A DNA stretch of 20,761 nt from an uncultured Bacilli bacterium (GCA_934095965.1 CAKOKR010000023.1:1-20761); one strand, 5' to 3'; counted from the first letter of the stretch, positions 1-8,366 are shown. The notes: generated by a model from the sequence alone, not told the origin. Made by a program: numbers and translations.

Positions 1-201
1 TCATAATACTTGATATAGATAATAATCATTTTTATCTAAAGAACCAACAGAAATACCTTTTTTGTTGTATTTTATTTTACCAGAACTTGATATTATTTTT
101 GCTTATATTAATAATGCATTATTTTCAATTTCAATAACTTCATTATAATTTTCATATAATTGAATCACCAAAAATACAAAATAAAAAAAGATGACATCAG
201 T
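1..201 (-). pseudogene. Possible decayed coding remnant (C-terminal end)
   Basis: Reading the minus strand from 201 to the TGA at 3-1 gives protein-like sequence interrupted by one in-frame TAA (105-103). The part after that stop includes SGKIKYNKKGISVGSLDKND and ends YYLYQVL. There is no ATG or ribosome site, and the first bases overlap the terminator of the gene upstream. The composition looks like coding sequence, but a chance open frame in AT-rich DNA cannot be excluded. I do not recognise a family. It may be the end of a former extracytoplasmic protein gene. Confidence 0.25.
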
Positions 202-219
202 TTAACACCAAAATCATCT
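183..219 (-). terminator. Intrinsic terminator after the thioredoxin-like gene
   Basis: On the minus strand AGATGA (219-214) pairs with TCATCT (194-189) around a 19-base loop and runs into seven T residues (189-183). It lies 27 bases past the stop of the thioredoxin-like gene. The stem is short and the loop long, so strength is uncertain. Confidence 0.5.
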
Positions 220-245
220 ATTTAAAATTTACTCTATTAATTAAT

Positions 246-728
246 TTATTCTTCATTAATATCATTCTTTAATTTTACATACTTAGTAAACCATTTTTTA
301 AAGCCTTCTTTAGAAGTATAATAATTAACATCTTCATCTTTATTAGATTCCAAAAAATCAATCATATTACCATTATTATAAATAATAAATGAAGGATAAA
401 ATTTAACTGATTTACCAATTTCAGTATCTTTTATATCAGAAAAAGCTATTTTATAAATACTTATTTTTTCTTCTTCTAAAAATTCATCTAAAACTTTTTC
501 AAAATCACAAGAAGTTATACACATTGGTTGATAAACAAATACAGCAAAAGATTTTTTATTATTAATTAATTCATTAAGTTCATCGACATTAATTTCAGTT
601 ACATTATTTATACCATAATAACTATCTTCTAGATAAAATGGTTTATTATTTTGTTTTAAAATAATTGTGACTAAAAAAGATAATACAATTAATATAATTA
701 ATATAATTAATAAAACTTTTTTCTTCAT
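246..728 (-). CDS. Membrane-anchored thioredoxin-like protein
   Basis: 160 residues. A lysine-led hydrophobic segment (about 5-24) is followed by an extracytoplasmic thioredoxin-like domain. The strand FAVFVYQ leads into a CITSC motif (C70 and C74, three residues between the cysteines instead of the usual two). The later YPSF (P112) sits where thioredoxins have the cis-proline. Expected role: thiol-disulfide chemistry outside the membrane; the redox partner is unknown. The ATG overlaps the TAA of the rhodanese-like gene upstream by one base (TAATG), so the two are probably translationally coupled and may act together. The CX3C spacing makes a classical oxidoreductase role less certain. A terminator follows. 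Confidence 0.75.
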   Translation of the reverse strand: MKKKVLLIILIILIVLSFLVTIILKQNNKPFYLEDSYYGINNVTEINVDELNELINNKKSFAVFVYQPMCITSCDFEKVLDEFLEEEKISIYKIAFSDIKDTEIGKSVKFYPSFIIYNNGNMIDFLESNKDEDVNYYTSKEGFKKWFTKYVKLKNDINEE

Positions 729-1444
729 TATTTAATCTTTGTTAAATTATCAAAATCAATATTATGATAATTTACTTTCCAAAAATCATATTTAATCTTA
801 GAACCATTTTTATTTACTGTACTTACACCATGATTACCTTCGTAATTCCAATATCCCCCAACATTATAAATTTTTTCCTTATCCCAACCTAAACTAACAA
901 GCATTTGTTTAGTAAAATTTGCATATCCTCCGGCACCACACATAATAAATATATACTTATCCTTAGGAAATAAATACTCTAAGATATCCATAGATTCTTT
1001 ATAATTAGCAACATAATTACCATCTTTATCTAAAGAAAATAAAGTTTTTCCTTTATATAAACCAAATACATTTTCATTTTTCTTTTGATCTACATATTCT
1101 TGGGGAAACTCAGTCAAATAAGCATAAGGAACAACCTCAAAGCCTTCAACAAAACCAGTTAATTCTCTTTCTCCTCCCTTATTTTCCCATGTTGCACTAT
1201 CCATAAGCATTCTTACATCACGATAAACAGTATCACTTCTACCTAGATAATTATCAATGGTTTTTTCATTAATATTTTTATCTATATCATATACCCCTCT
1301 AAGCCCTTCAGACTTCTCTTGCTTAGGTAAAGCTTTTAAAGCTTTAATATCTTCTTCATTAGATTTACTAAATATAAAATAACTACCTAAACCACCTAGT
1401 AAAAAACTAGCAATTGTTATAACTATAACTATACTTTTTTTCAT
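728..1444 (-). CDS. Membrane-anchored rhodanese-like protein
   Basis: 238 residues from the ATG at 1444, chosen because GGAGGAGAT lies just upstream; the frame stays open to 1492, but that stretch holds the likely promoter. An N-terminal membrane anchor (about residues 4-26) precedes a rhodanese-type fold: YRDVRML corresponds to the D-x-R strand, GFVEGFEVVPY to the G-x-I-x-G-A-x-x-x-P element, and FIMCGAGGYA (Cys about 169) to the active-site loop before the helix TKQMLVSLGW. Rhodaneses carry sulfur or perform other persulfide or phosphate chemistry on the loop cysteine. The domain faces outward if the anchor is uncleaved. It is the first gene of a two-gene unit with the thioredoxin-like gene, which suggests a shared extracytoplasmic sulfur or redox function. 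The substrate cannot be told. Confidence 0.78.
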   Translation of the reverse strand: MKKSIVIVITIASFLLGGLGSYFIFSKSNEEDIKALKALPKQEKSEGLRGVYDIDKNINEKTIDNYLGRSDTVYRDVRMLMDSATWENKGGERELTGFVEGFEVVPYAYLTEFPQEYVDQKKNENVFGLYKGKTLFSLDKDGNYVANYKESMDILEYLFPKDKYIFIMCGAGGYANFTKQMLVSLGWDKEKIYNVGGYWNYEGNHGVSTVNKNGSKIKYDFWKVNYHNIDFDNLTKIK

Positions 1445-1465
1445 AATATCTCCTCCAAATAAAAT

Positions 1466-1492
1466 ACTATAACAAAATAAATTAAAAACCAA
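1466..1492 (-). promoter_or_regulatory. Probable promoter of the rhodanese/thioredoxin pair
   Basis: Minus-strand TATAGT (1471-1466) is preceded by TGT (1474-1472), an extended -10. A TTGGTT (1492-1487) lies 15 bases upstream. It sits between the XRE terminator and the GGAGGAG ribosome site. Confidence 0.5.
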
Positions 1493-1506
1493 TAACGTAT
1501 AAGTTG

Positions 1507-1531
1507 AAAAAACTCAACATTTAGTTGAGTT
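1507..1531 (-). terminator. Intrinsic terminator of the XRE regulator gene
   Basis: Minus strand: AACTCAAC (1531-1524), a 5-base loop holding the TAA stop codon (1523-1521), GTTGAGTT (1518-1511), then six T residues ending at 1507. Perfect 8-bp stem. Confidence 0.8.
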
Positions 1532-2240
1532 TACTACTACTATTACAATTATCTAATTTTAAAGGCACTTTATAACTAATAACTGTATCATTAAAATCAT
1601 TAGCATTAATAGAAAGATACAAGCTATTTTCTTTATATTCTTTACAAGTATTTTCATAATTATCAACAGAAAATACAATATCTTTTAAAAACTCTTCTAA
1701 AGTAATATTTTCATATTGAGATCTCCAACTACCAATTTTTCTCTCAACATCATTATTTGATTCATATAAAGTACATTCAATAGACTTATATTTTCTAACA
1801 TCATTTCCCCCGCAATACTCAATTTTATTAATAAAAATAGCAGATTTATTTTCATTATAAGATATATTACCAGAAATATTAAAATTTTTGCATTCACTAG
1901 ATAATGTTTTGAATTGAAAATCATTATCATTATTTAAAAATTTAAAAATAAATAAAAATAATACAACAATAATAATAAACATAAAAATAGAAATAAAAAC
2001 ATATATAAATCTTTTTTTATAATTATTTTTTTTATACATTCCATCAAATAATTCATCTAAACTAATATTAAAATCTTTACTAATTTGTCTGATTAAAGAA
2101 GTATCAGGCATATTTAAACCATTTTCCCATTTACTTACAGCTTGGTAGGTAACATTATATTTATCAGCAAATTGTTTTTGAGTTAAATTATTTTTCTTTC
2201 TTATTTCTTTAATTAATTTTCCAAATTTTTCTTGATCCAT
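1521..2240 (-). CDS. Membrane-anchored XRE-family regulator
   Basis: 239 residues. The N-terminus (about 5-60) is a Cro/C1-type helix-turn-helix: LIKEIRKKNNLTQKQFADKY, then VTYQAVSKWENG and MPDTSLIRQISKDFNISLDEL. A hydrophobic segment follows at about 77-101. The remaining ~135 residues would lie outside the membrane; they contain several cysteines and match nothing I recognise. This layout suggests a one-component membrane sensor that binds DNA on the cytoplasmic side. The start has AAAAGGAG six bases upstream. It sits just after the ABC permease gene in the same direction, so it may regulate that transporter operon in response to an outside signal; that is inference. Its stop codon is in the loop of its own terminator. 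Confidence 0.8.
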   Translation of the reverse strand: MDQEKFGKLIKEIRKKNNLTQKQFADKYNVTYQAVSKWENGLNMPDTSLIRQISKDFNISLDELFDGMYKKNNYKKRFIYVFISIFMFIIIVVLFLFIFKFLNNDNDFQFKTLSSECKNFNISGNISYNENKSAIFINKIEYCGGNDVRKYKSIECTLYESNNDVERKIGSWRSQYENITLEEFLKDIVFSVDNYENTCKEYKENSLYLSINANDFNDTVISYKVPLKLDNCNSSSKLN

Positions 2241-2253
2241 ACTACACTCCTTT

Positions 2254-2307
2254 TTAATAAATTACACCAAAATATAAACACAATAAATGAATTAATATAT
2301 TTTTCAT
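2254..2307 (-). CDS. Possible 17-residue hydrophobic small ORF
   Basis: Between the permease and the XRE gene, an ATG at 2307 follows GGTGG with a four-base gap and opens a frame for MKNILIHLLCLYFGVIY, ending TAA at 2254. The product would be a single short hydrophobic helix. It ends just before the ribosome site of the XRE gene, so it could be a leader that couples translation, a membrane micropeptide, or chance. There is no further support. Confidence 0.25.
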   Translation of the reverse strand: MKNILIHLLCLYFGVIY

Positions 2308-2320
2308 ATAACCACCATTT

Positions 2321-4786
2321 CTATTCTACATTCTTTAAAGATTCAACCATATTAATTTTCTTTAAATTAAAATGAGTAAAAATTAATACAATAATAGAAA
2401 ATATAATAGTAATTAAAGCAGAAAAAACATAGCTTAATAAGAATACTTGCCTATCAAATAATAAATAATCAGGCTCACATGTAGATATAATATAATGACA
2501 TAAATATGACCCAAAACATAAACCAAAACTAATACCTAATAAAGTTAATAAAATAGTTTCTCTATTTATATATTTATCTACTTCATTTACATAAAAACCT
2601 AATACTTTTAAAGTAGCAATCTCTCTTTTTCTCTCACTAATATTAATATTAGATAAATTATATAAAACAACAAAAGCTAGCATCGCTGCAGCAATAATTA
2701 AAATAGCCACAATAGAATCAATCGAAGACAACATATCATTTAATGTATCTTTAATATCACGATTATTAACAATAGAAATAACATCTTTACTAGAAATATA
2801 TTTACTATCAAAATCATTACTTTCATTTACACTATACTTATCTAAATCAATTAATAACGAATTAACTTTATAATTACCAAATAAATTATTATAGGTATTT
2901 TTAGATATATACATATATTGATTAATATAATTTTTAACTATGTAAGAAACTTTTATTTTGTAAATATTATTATCATTATCAATTACATCAATATAATCTC
3001 CAGTATTTATATTTAAAAGTCTAGCAGTTTTTTCACTAACAGCACAAGTATTATCTTCTAATGTATCATAAATTATATTATTATCTTTATAATTTATTAA
3101 GGAAATAACATCATTTAGTTTATTAAATTCTTCTGGTACAATCAAAGATACATCTTGTTTATCATCACCTTTTAAAACACTAACACTTTGATAATTAACT
3201 AAAACAACATTTAAAACATTTTCTTCACTTCTAATATTATTTACTAACTCATTATAATCATTATTTTCATTTATAACCATCATTTTATCATATTTAAATA
3301 TATTATTAAATTGATAATCACTTATATTTTTAATAGAATCCTTTAATCCAAAACCAGCTAAAATTAAAGCTGTACATCCTGCAATACCAAATATAGTAGT
3401 TAGTGCTCTTGATTTATACCTAAAAATATTTCTAAAAGTAATTTTATCAGAAAACTTAAATCTTTTCCAAATAAAAGTTATTTTTTCTAATAAAATCTTC
3501 TTACCTGATTTAGGTACTTTTGGTCTCATTAAATTTGCTGGAACGTCTTTTAAATTAAAAATACAAATAATAACAGCAGTTCCACTAATACATAATATAC
3601 AAAACCAAAAACCAAGCATATTATAAACACTATTAATAGAATATAAAAATATTGGTATATAAAATATCTTTTTATAAATATTCCATATAACATAAGGAAT
3701 CAAATAAGAACCAATAAAAACTCCTAAAACTCCACCTATAATTGTAGCCAATAAAGAAAATATAACATATTTTAAAATAATATAAAAATTACTATAACCT
3801 AAAGACTTCAATGTCCCATTTTCAGTCCTATCTTCTTCAATCATTCTCATCATTGAAATAAGACTAACTAATATAGCAATACCAAAAAATATTAAAGGAA
3901 ATACATTTCCCAAATTTTTAATATTATCACTAGCATTAATTAATTCTTTATAAGAATTGTTATCAAATCTATCATAAATATACCAATGTGGTTTAACAAA
4001 ATCATCTTCATTTATATTAATACCATATAATTTACTATCAGAAATTAACTTACCATATAATTCATCATATCTTTCTTCTTCTCTATCTTTTTTTATAACA
4101 TTAATTTTTTCTACAAAATTATCAATAGTATTTTGATATTCTTTACTATTAGTAAGCATATACATAGTATCTTTAATTGTTAAATATACAACACTATAAT
4201 AATCACTTTTTAATAAATCACTTAAAGTATAAGCATAATAATTAACTTTCCCACTTCCTAAATTAGTACTAGGTCTTTCAGTAGAAAAATACAAAGGACT
4301 TATAATTGTTCCTACTATTTTCTTATTACCACCTAAAATATCAATAGAATCTCCAATACTTAAGTTATTATCAACAATCATCTTTTTTTCAACAACAATT
4401 TCATCATTATTATTAGGTAGTCTTCCATCTTCGATATAAACTTTATTAATATTATCATTTAAACCTATTACTTTAATAACAAATTGTTCATTATTAAGTT
4501 TTAAATAAGTATCTTTTTCATAAGAACCTATAACTTTATCAACACCATCAATATTGGATAAATGATCTATATCATTATCATCAAGACCCAAATTAGAAAA
4601 AATTAAAATATCATAAACATTATTATCATCATAAAATTTATCTAAAGTTTTAAGCATATCTGGACTACAAGCCTCAATTCCAGCATAAAAGCCAATACCA
4701 AGAAGTGCCATAAACAAAAGCGATAAAAATCTTTTATAATTTTTTCTAATTTTCATAAAAATATGTTTAAATAACATAGTTTTCAT
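2321..4786 (-). CDS. ABC transporter permease with two FtsX domains
   Basis: 821 residues from the ATG at 4786, one base after the stop of the ATPase gene (TAATATG). A TTG at 4798 would add four residues and is less likely. Layout: N-terminal membrane helix (about 20-40), large extracytoplasmic MacB-like domain, three helices of a first FtsX domain (about 300-415) with the coupling-type sequence RTENGTLKSLGYS, a second anchor near 465-485, another extracytoplasmic domain, and a second FtsX block (about 690-815) with SERKREIATLKVLGF. The end VESLKNVE is typical. Such permeases pair with MacB/LolD-type ATPases and move lipids, lipoproteins or peptides across or out of the membrane, or sense peptide antibiotics. 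Substrate unknown. Confidence 0.9.
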   Translation of the reverse strand: MKTMLFKHIFMKIRKNYKRFLSLLFMALLGIGFYAGIEACSPDMLKTLDKFYDDNNVYDILIFSNLGLDDNDIDHLSNIDGVDKVIGSYEKDTYLKLNNEQFVIKVIGLNDNINKVYIEDGRLPNNNDEIVVEKKMIVDNNLSIGDSIDILGGNKKIVGTIISPLYFSTERPSTNLGSGKVNYYAYTLSDLLKSDYYSVVYLTIKDTMYMLTNSKEYQNTIDNFVEKINVIKKDREEERYDELYGKLISDSKLYGININEDDFVKPHWYIYDRFDNNSYKELINASDNIKNLGNVFPLIFFGIAILVSLISMMRMIEEDRTENGTLKSLGYSNFYIILKYVIFSLLATIIGGVLGVFIGSYLIPYVIWNIYKKIFYIPIFLYSINSVYNMLGFWFCILCISGTAVIICIFNLKDVPANLMRPKVPKSGKKILLEKITFIWKRFKFSDKITFRNIFRYKSRALTTIFGIAGCTALILAGFGLKDSIKNISDYQFNNIFKYDKMMVINENNDYNELVNNIRSEENVLNVVLVNYQSVSVLKGDDKQDVSLIVPEEFNKLNDVISLINYKDNNIIYDTLEDNTCAVSEKTARLLNINTGDYIDVIDNDNNIYKIKVSYIVKNYINQYMYISKNTYNNLFGNYKVNSLLIDLDKYSVNESNDFDSKYISSKDVISIVNNRDIKDTLNDMLSSIDSIVAILIIAAAMLAFVVLYNLSNINISERKREIATLKVLGFYVNEVDKYINRETILLTLLGISFGLCFGSYLCHYIISTCEPDYLLFDRQVFLLSYVFSALITIIFSIIVLIFTHFNLKKINMVESLKNVE

Positions 4787-4787
4787 A

Positions 4788-5489
4788 TTACCACTCAATA
4801 TCCTTTATATCCATAGGTTTATCATTAATAATAACATCACTAACTGCACCATTTTTAAATTTTATAACTTTATCAGCCATTGGACAAATAGCAGAATTAT
4901 GAGTTATAATTATTACTGTCATATGTTCTAATCTACATGTATCTTGAAGCAATTTAAGAATTTGTTTTCCGGTTATATAATCAAGTGCACCAGTAGGTTC
5001 ATCACATAATAACAATTTAGGATTTTTACAAATAGCTCTAGCTATTGCAACTCTTTGTTGTTCCCCACCACTAAGTTGTGCTGGAAAATTATTCTTTCTA
5101 TTGCTAAGACCTACTTTATCCAAAATATCATCAGGCTTCAAAGAATCTTTACATAATTGAGTAGCTAATTCTACATTTTCAATAACCGTTAAATTTTGAA
5201 TTAAATTATAAAACTGAAAAACAAAACCAATATCATTCCTACGATATTTAATTAATTCTTTGTCATTTAGTTTATTAATACACTTACCATCAACAAAAAC
5301 ATCACCACTAGTTAATTTATCCATACCACCTAAAATATTTAAACAAGTAGTTTTACCAGCACCGGAAGGTCCTAATATGCAAACTAATTCACCTTTATTT
5401 ATTTTAAAAGAAGTATTTGAAAGTGCTTTAATTTCAACTTCACCCATTTTATAAACTTTAAAAACATTATTAAATTCTATATAAGCCAT
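4788..5489 (-). CDS. ABC transporter ATP-binding protein (MacB/LolD type)
   Basis: 233 residues from the ATG at 5489, chosen for AAAGGAGAT just upstream; the open frame to 5519 lacks a ribosome site and would overlap the previous gene. All ABC motifs are intact: Walker A GPSGAGKT (40-47), Q-loop in FVFQFYNLI, signature LSGGEQQRVAIARA, Walker B LLLCDEPTGALD, and switch histidine in IITHN. The sequence GFVFQFYNLIQNLTVIENVE is typical of the MacB/LolD/YknY branch that powers FtsX-type permeases. The partner permease follows immediately and the YjdF-like gene precedes it by 14 bases, so the three genes form one unit. Confidence 0.93.
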   Translation of the reverse strand: MAYIEFNNVFKVYKMGEVEIKALSNTSFKINKGELVCILGPSGAGKTTCLNILGGMDKLTSGDVFVDGKCINKLNDKELIKYRRNDIGFVFQFYNLIQNLTVIENVELATQLCKDSLKPDDILDKVGLSNRKNNFPAQLSGGEQQRVAIARAICKNPKLLLCDEPTGALDYITGKQILKLLQDTCRLEHMTVIIITHNSAICPMADKVIKFKNGAVSDVIINDKPMDIKDIEW

Positions 5490-5503
5490 AATATCTCCTT
5501 TCT

Positions 5504-6346
5504 TTATTTCATTAAACAATTCTTAACAGATTCTGCCATTTTACGTTTTTCTTTTATAGGAACAAATTTTTTAACAACAGAACTACTCTTATTATTTTTA
5601 AGACCAATATATGCAAAAAAACTAAAAACTAAAGCTCCAATAAAATTAACAAATAAATCTTTCATAGTATCATTTAAACCAATATCCAAATACCCATCAT
5701 CAATAACATATAATAACTTTCCATCTTTATCAAAAATTTCGGTCTTTCCAATATTATCAACAACAACAGGTTTATTTTCATTATCAGGATTTAAATAAAC
5801 GGACGAAATATTAGTAACAAGAGTATCTTTTTGCATATCAAATTTCATTAATTTATCCCCTCCATATTCAAAAAATTCCCATAAAATACCAATAGTCATA
5901 GAAAAACAAAAAGCAACTAAACATAAATAAAAGGGTGATAAATTAATATCTTTACTATTTTTATTTAATAAATCTACTAAAGAAAAACCAACTGCTGTAG
6001 CTAAAAATCCATTTATAGTATGTAAGCAAGTATCCCAATGAGGAATAATACCATAAAAATTATTAATCTCACCAAGTATTTCAGCAGAAAATATAAATAA
6101 ATAAATACTTATTTCTAAACCATCAGGCAAAGTAATTTCATATTTATTTTGAATAAATAATGGAGCAAATAACAAGACTAAAGATAATAAACATAATAAA
6201 GCATTATTTAAATCCCCTCTAATTATTTGCAAAAACATACAAACTACAACTAAAAACCTAAGAATTAAATAAATAGCCAAAGAACTTCTTTTTGTTTCTT
6301 TATAAGCCATTTTAATCATTTTTTGAGCATTTATTCTTTTCTTCAT
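5504..6346 (-). CDS. YjdF/DUF2238-like integral membrane protein
   Basis: 280 residues. Start at ATG 6346, with GTGAGGTG just upstream; an in-frame GTG at 6358 lies inside that ribosome site and is unlikely. The protein has several membrane helices and carries motifs of the DUF2238 (YjdF) family: PHWDTCLHTINGF, ILWEFFEYGGD, and DTMKDLFVNFIGA before the last helix. Between the second and third motifs lies a polar stretch of roughly 50 residues (about DMQKDTLVTN to YLDIGLN) that is longer than I expect for this family. The biochemical function of DUF2238 is not established. As first gene of the ABC operon, it may be an accessory membrane subunit; that is inference. Confidence 0.72.
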   Translation of the reverse strand: MKKRINAQKMIKMAYKETKRSSLAIYLILRFLVVVCMFLQIIRGDLNNALLCLLSLVLLFAPLFIQNKYEITLPDGLEISIYLFIFSAEILGEINNFYGIIPHWDTCLHTINGFLATAVGFSLVDLLNKNSKDINLSPFYLCLVAFCFSMTIGILWEFFEYGGDKLMKFDMQKDTLVTNISSVYLNPDNENKPVVVDNIGKTEIFDKDGKLLYVIDDGYLDIGLNDTMKDLFVNFIGALVFSFFAYIGLKNNKSSSVVKKFVPIKEKRKMAESVKNCLMK

Positions 6347-6376
6347 AAAACACCTCACTAAATAATATCTAACCTA

Positions 6377-6405
6377 ATTATACTATTTAATTAAAAAAAA
6401 TTCTA
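6377..6405 (-). promoter_or_regulatory. Possible promoter of the YjdF/ABC operon
   Basis: Minus strand has a consensus TATAAT (6382-6377) with a weak TAGAAT (6405-6400) 17 bases upstream, ending 30 bases before the ATG at 6346. The -10 is good and the -35 poor. Confidence 0.45.
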
Positions 6406-6434
6406 TAAAAACAAAAAAATACTAAGAATTTTTT
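6393..6434 (-). terminator. Possible terminator after the DUF1653 gene
   Basis: Minus strand AAAAAATTCT (6434-6425) can pair with AGAATTTTTT (6404-6395), followed by more T. The 20-base loop starts with the TAG stop (6424-6422). The stem is almost all A-T, so it is weak and could simply reflect base composition. Confidence 0.35.
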
Positions 6435-6670
6435 ACGCTCTTAATATTTTGTAATTCAAATCTATACTTATTATTTACATCCGGATATTTAACATGATCA
6501 ACTTCACTTAAAAACATATCATAATCCCTAACATATAATTTGCAATCATCATATAACGCTCTATACACAACCATTTTCTTATCAGTTTCGCTATTAATTG
6601 CAACATCAAGTACAATATATAAGTCACCTTTAAAATGTTTATAAACCTTATTTAGTTCGAGTTTTCTCAT
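6422..6670 (-). CDS. DUF1653 domain protein
   Basis: 82 residues. Its sequence matches the small DUF1653 family: YKHFKGDLYIVLDVAINSET, then MVVYRALYDD, LYVRDYDMFLSEVDHVKYPD, with the hydrophobic and aromatic positions typical of that ~65-residue domain. Function unknown in general; these proteins often stand alone or beside metabolic genes. The ATG overlaps the TGA stop of the dehydrogenase gene (ATGA), indicating translational coupling, and it is the last gene of the four-gene unit that starts at 8366. The extra C-terminal 15-20 residues are not part of the core domain. Confidence 0.82.
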   Translation of the reverse strand: MRKLELNKVYKHFKGDLYIVLDVAINSETDKKMVVYRALYDDCKLYVRDYDMFLSEVDHVKYPDVNNKYRFELQNIKSVKNS

Positions 6671-7392
6671 GCTGCAGTATATCCTCCATCAATTGGAACT
6701 ATAGCACCAGTAATAAATGATGCTTCATCACTTAGTAAAAAACAAATTAAATCAGCGATTTCCGTATCTTTACCAAGTCTTCCAATTGGAAGTTGATTAG
6801 CCATAGCAGCTTTAGCATCATCTGGAACCATTGCAAGTATCGGTGTATCAACATAACCCGGAGCAATTGCATTAACTCTGATATTTTCTCTAGCATAAGT
6901 TAAAGCCAAAGATCTAGTTATTTGATTAATTGCCCCCTTACTAGCAGAATAAGCAAAACTCATATTGGTTCCAACTAAACCATACATTGATGAAGTATTA
7001 ACAATTGAACCACCACCAGTTTTAAGCATTTCACTTATAACATATTTATTCATTAAAAATATACCAGTTTGATTAACTCCAATAACTTTATTCCATTCTT
7101 CTAAACTAACTTCATGAGGTAAACTAGCACTTCCCCCAATACCAGCATTAGCAACTAAATAATCTATATGATTATATTTTTTTATTACTTCTAGGATACA
7201 ATGTTTAACATCTTCTTCATTTGATACATCACACTTAATACCCATAAGTCCATTTTCTAAAGCAATACTTTCTACATTATCACTCCAGTCTACTAACACA
7301 ACTTCACAACCCATACTCTTAAGTCTCTTGCCTGTTGCAAGCCCTATACCACTTGCTCCCCCAGTAATTACAGCTACTTTTTTATTTTCCAT
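6667..7392 (-). CDS. Short-chain dehydrogenase/reductase (SDR)
   Basis: 241 residues. A classical SDR: cofactor loop TGGASGIG (10-17), NAGIGG, catalytic Asn in GVNQTG (about 107), Ser in NTSSMYG (about 135), and YSASK (Tyr 148, Lys 152); the C-terminus SDEASFITGAIVPIDGGYTA is typical of the FabG-like branch. An Asp at the end of the second strand (VLVDWSD) suggests NAD(H) over NADP(H). It should reduce or oxidise a small alcohol/ketone; substrate not deducible. The start is taken at the ATG at 7392, nine bases after AAGGAG; another ATG at 7401 abuts the ribosome site and is probably not used. The gene follows the nuclease gene and is coupled to the DUF1653 gene. Confidence 0.9.
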   Translation of the reverse strand: MENKKVAVITGGASGIGLATGKRLKSMGCEVVLVDWSDNVESIALENGLMGIKCDVSNEEDVKHCILEVIKKYNHIDYLVANAGIGGSASLPHEVSLEEWNKVIGVNQTGIFLMNKYVISEMLKTGGGSIVNTSSMYGLVGTNMSFAYSASKGAINQITRSLALTYARENIRVNAIAPGYVDTPILAMVPDDAKAAMANQLPIGRLGKDTEIADLICFLLSDEASFITGAIVPIDGGYTAA

Positions 7393-7405
7393 TTTATCCA
7401 TCTCC

Positions 7406-8134
7406 TTATTTTAAACTACTATCTCCAGTTTTATAATCAATATTTATACCTGTTTGAATATTATAAACAAAAACATTAAATTTTATACCTTCACCATTAT
7501 CTTCAACAGATTTAGCTTCAATCTTAACACCACTTGCAAGCAAGTCATCATTCTCATATACAGGTGTTACTCTATATAAAACATGATTATTAGTTTTTTT
7601 AATATAATCAGCTACTTCATTTTCAAAATCTAACATTCCTTTTGTATTCATTTCTCTTGTACATGTAATCAAGTTTTTAGGATTTGCGTTTTCACCTGTC
7701 AATTGATAACCTATTAAATGACATCTATTATACAAATACTTTCCATCAACTATATCATACTTTACAGTGTGCCACCCAGTTGGTTTAATCATTCCAATTG
7801 AACCTCTTTTTTCCGTAGGCATTAAATCTTTACCAATATTACTAATTGCAACACCTGCTCTACCTAGTTCATCTAACTCACTATATTCTTCAAAAGATTT
7901 ACTTGTATCAATACTCTCATCAAACTCAGGTTCATTATTATTTAATACAATATAATTATATCCACTATAATCAGGTATATCTAAAACACCAATATTATTT
8001 ACAACTTCATTAGTATTATCATCAGTACTATTACTTAATTTATTTTCAATATCTTCAAAATTATAAACAACACCTAGTGCTAATGCAAGTAATAAACTTA
8101 TCACAGCTATATATCCATTGCTTTTTCTTTTCAT
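7406..8134 (-). CDS. Membrane-anchored DNA/RNA non-specific endonuclease (EndA/DNA-entry type)
   Basis: 242 residues. A short basic start and one hydrophobic helix (about 8-24) would anchor the protein with the nuclease domain outside. The domain shows the streptococcal nuclease pattern: GRAGVAISNIG, then TGWHTVKYD, the catalytic block LYNRCHLIGYQLTGEN (His 139), and NPKNLITCTREMN with the metal-binding Asn, ending with NHVLYRVTPVYEND. Usual family members have NRGH or NRSH; here it is NRCH. Surface nucleases of this type degrade DNA for uptake or nutrition. No competence genes are visible. Start supported by AAAGAGGT. It follows the 73-residue protein by 10 bases. Confidence 0.88.
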   Translation of the reverse strand: MKRKSNGYIAVISLLLALALGVVYNFEDIENKLSNSTDDNTNEVVNNIGVLDIPDYSGYNYIVLNNNEPEFDESIDTSKSFEEYSELDELGRAGVAISNIGKDLMPTEKRGSIGMIKPTGWHTVKYDIVDGKYLYNRCHLIGYQLTGENANPKNLITCTREMNTKGMLDFENEVADYIKKTNNHVLYRVTPVYENDDLLASGVKIEAKSVEDNGEGIKFNVFVYNIQTGINIDYKTGDSSLK

Positions 8135-8144
8135 AAGACCTCTT

Positions 8145-8366
8145 TCACAAGATTTCTTTTAATATTTTCTTAGATTCTTCATATGCTTCTTTATATTCTT
8201 CATCAGTAAATACAAAGGTAGAATGACTATCATTAATTAACATAAGCAAATCTAACTCTTCGTCAAATAACAATTTACCAACCCGCAATTCAAAACAAAA
8301 TTTTTCCACTAATTGATGTCTTGCAAAAGCTCTACTTAAATTATTATAAATTTCAAACTCATCCAT
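8145..8366 (-). CDS. Small hypothetical protein
   Basis: 73 residues, acidic and predicted mostly helical (DEFEIYNNLSRAFARHQLVE near the start; EEYKEAYEESKKILKEIL at the end), no signal peptide or membrane helix. I recognise no family. A good ribosome site (GGAGG, seven bases from ATG) and a promoter-like sequence just upstream support a real gene. It leads the unit with the anchored nuclease, the SDR and the DUF1653 gene. A role as cytosolic inhibitor of the nuclease is conceivable, but the nuclease domain appears to face outward, so there is no real basis for it. Confidence 0.65.
   Translation of the reverse strand: MDEFEIYNNLSRAFARHQLVEKFCFELRVGKLLFDEELDLLMLINDSHSTFVFTDEEYKEAYEESKKILKEIL

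Noticed and set aside
683..712. Short tandem repeat of about nine bases (attaatata-like)
   Set aside because: It encodes the Ile/Leu membrane helix of the thioredoxin-like protein; a codon-composition effect in AT-rich DNA.
1697..1930. 77-residue minus-strand ORF overlapping the XRE gene
   Set aside because: Alternative frame fully inside the regulator coding region, hydrophobic low-complexity product, no supporting start.
2321..5489. Cell-division FtsEX pair
   Set aside because: The permease has two FtsX domains and large outer domains (MacB style), about 820 residues against roughly 300 for FtsX.
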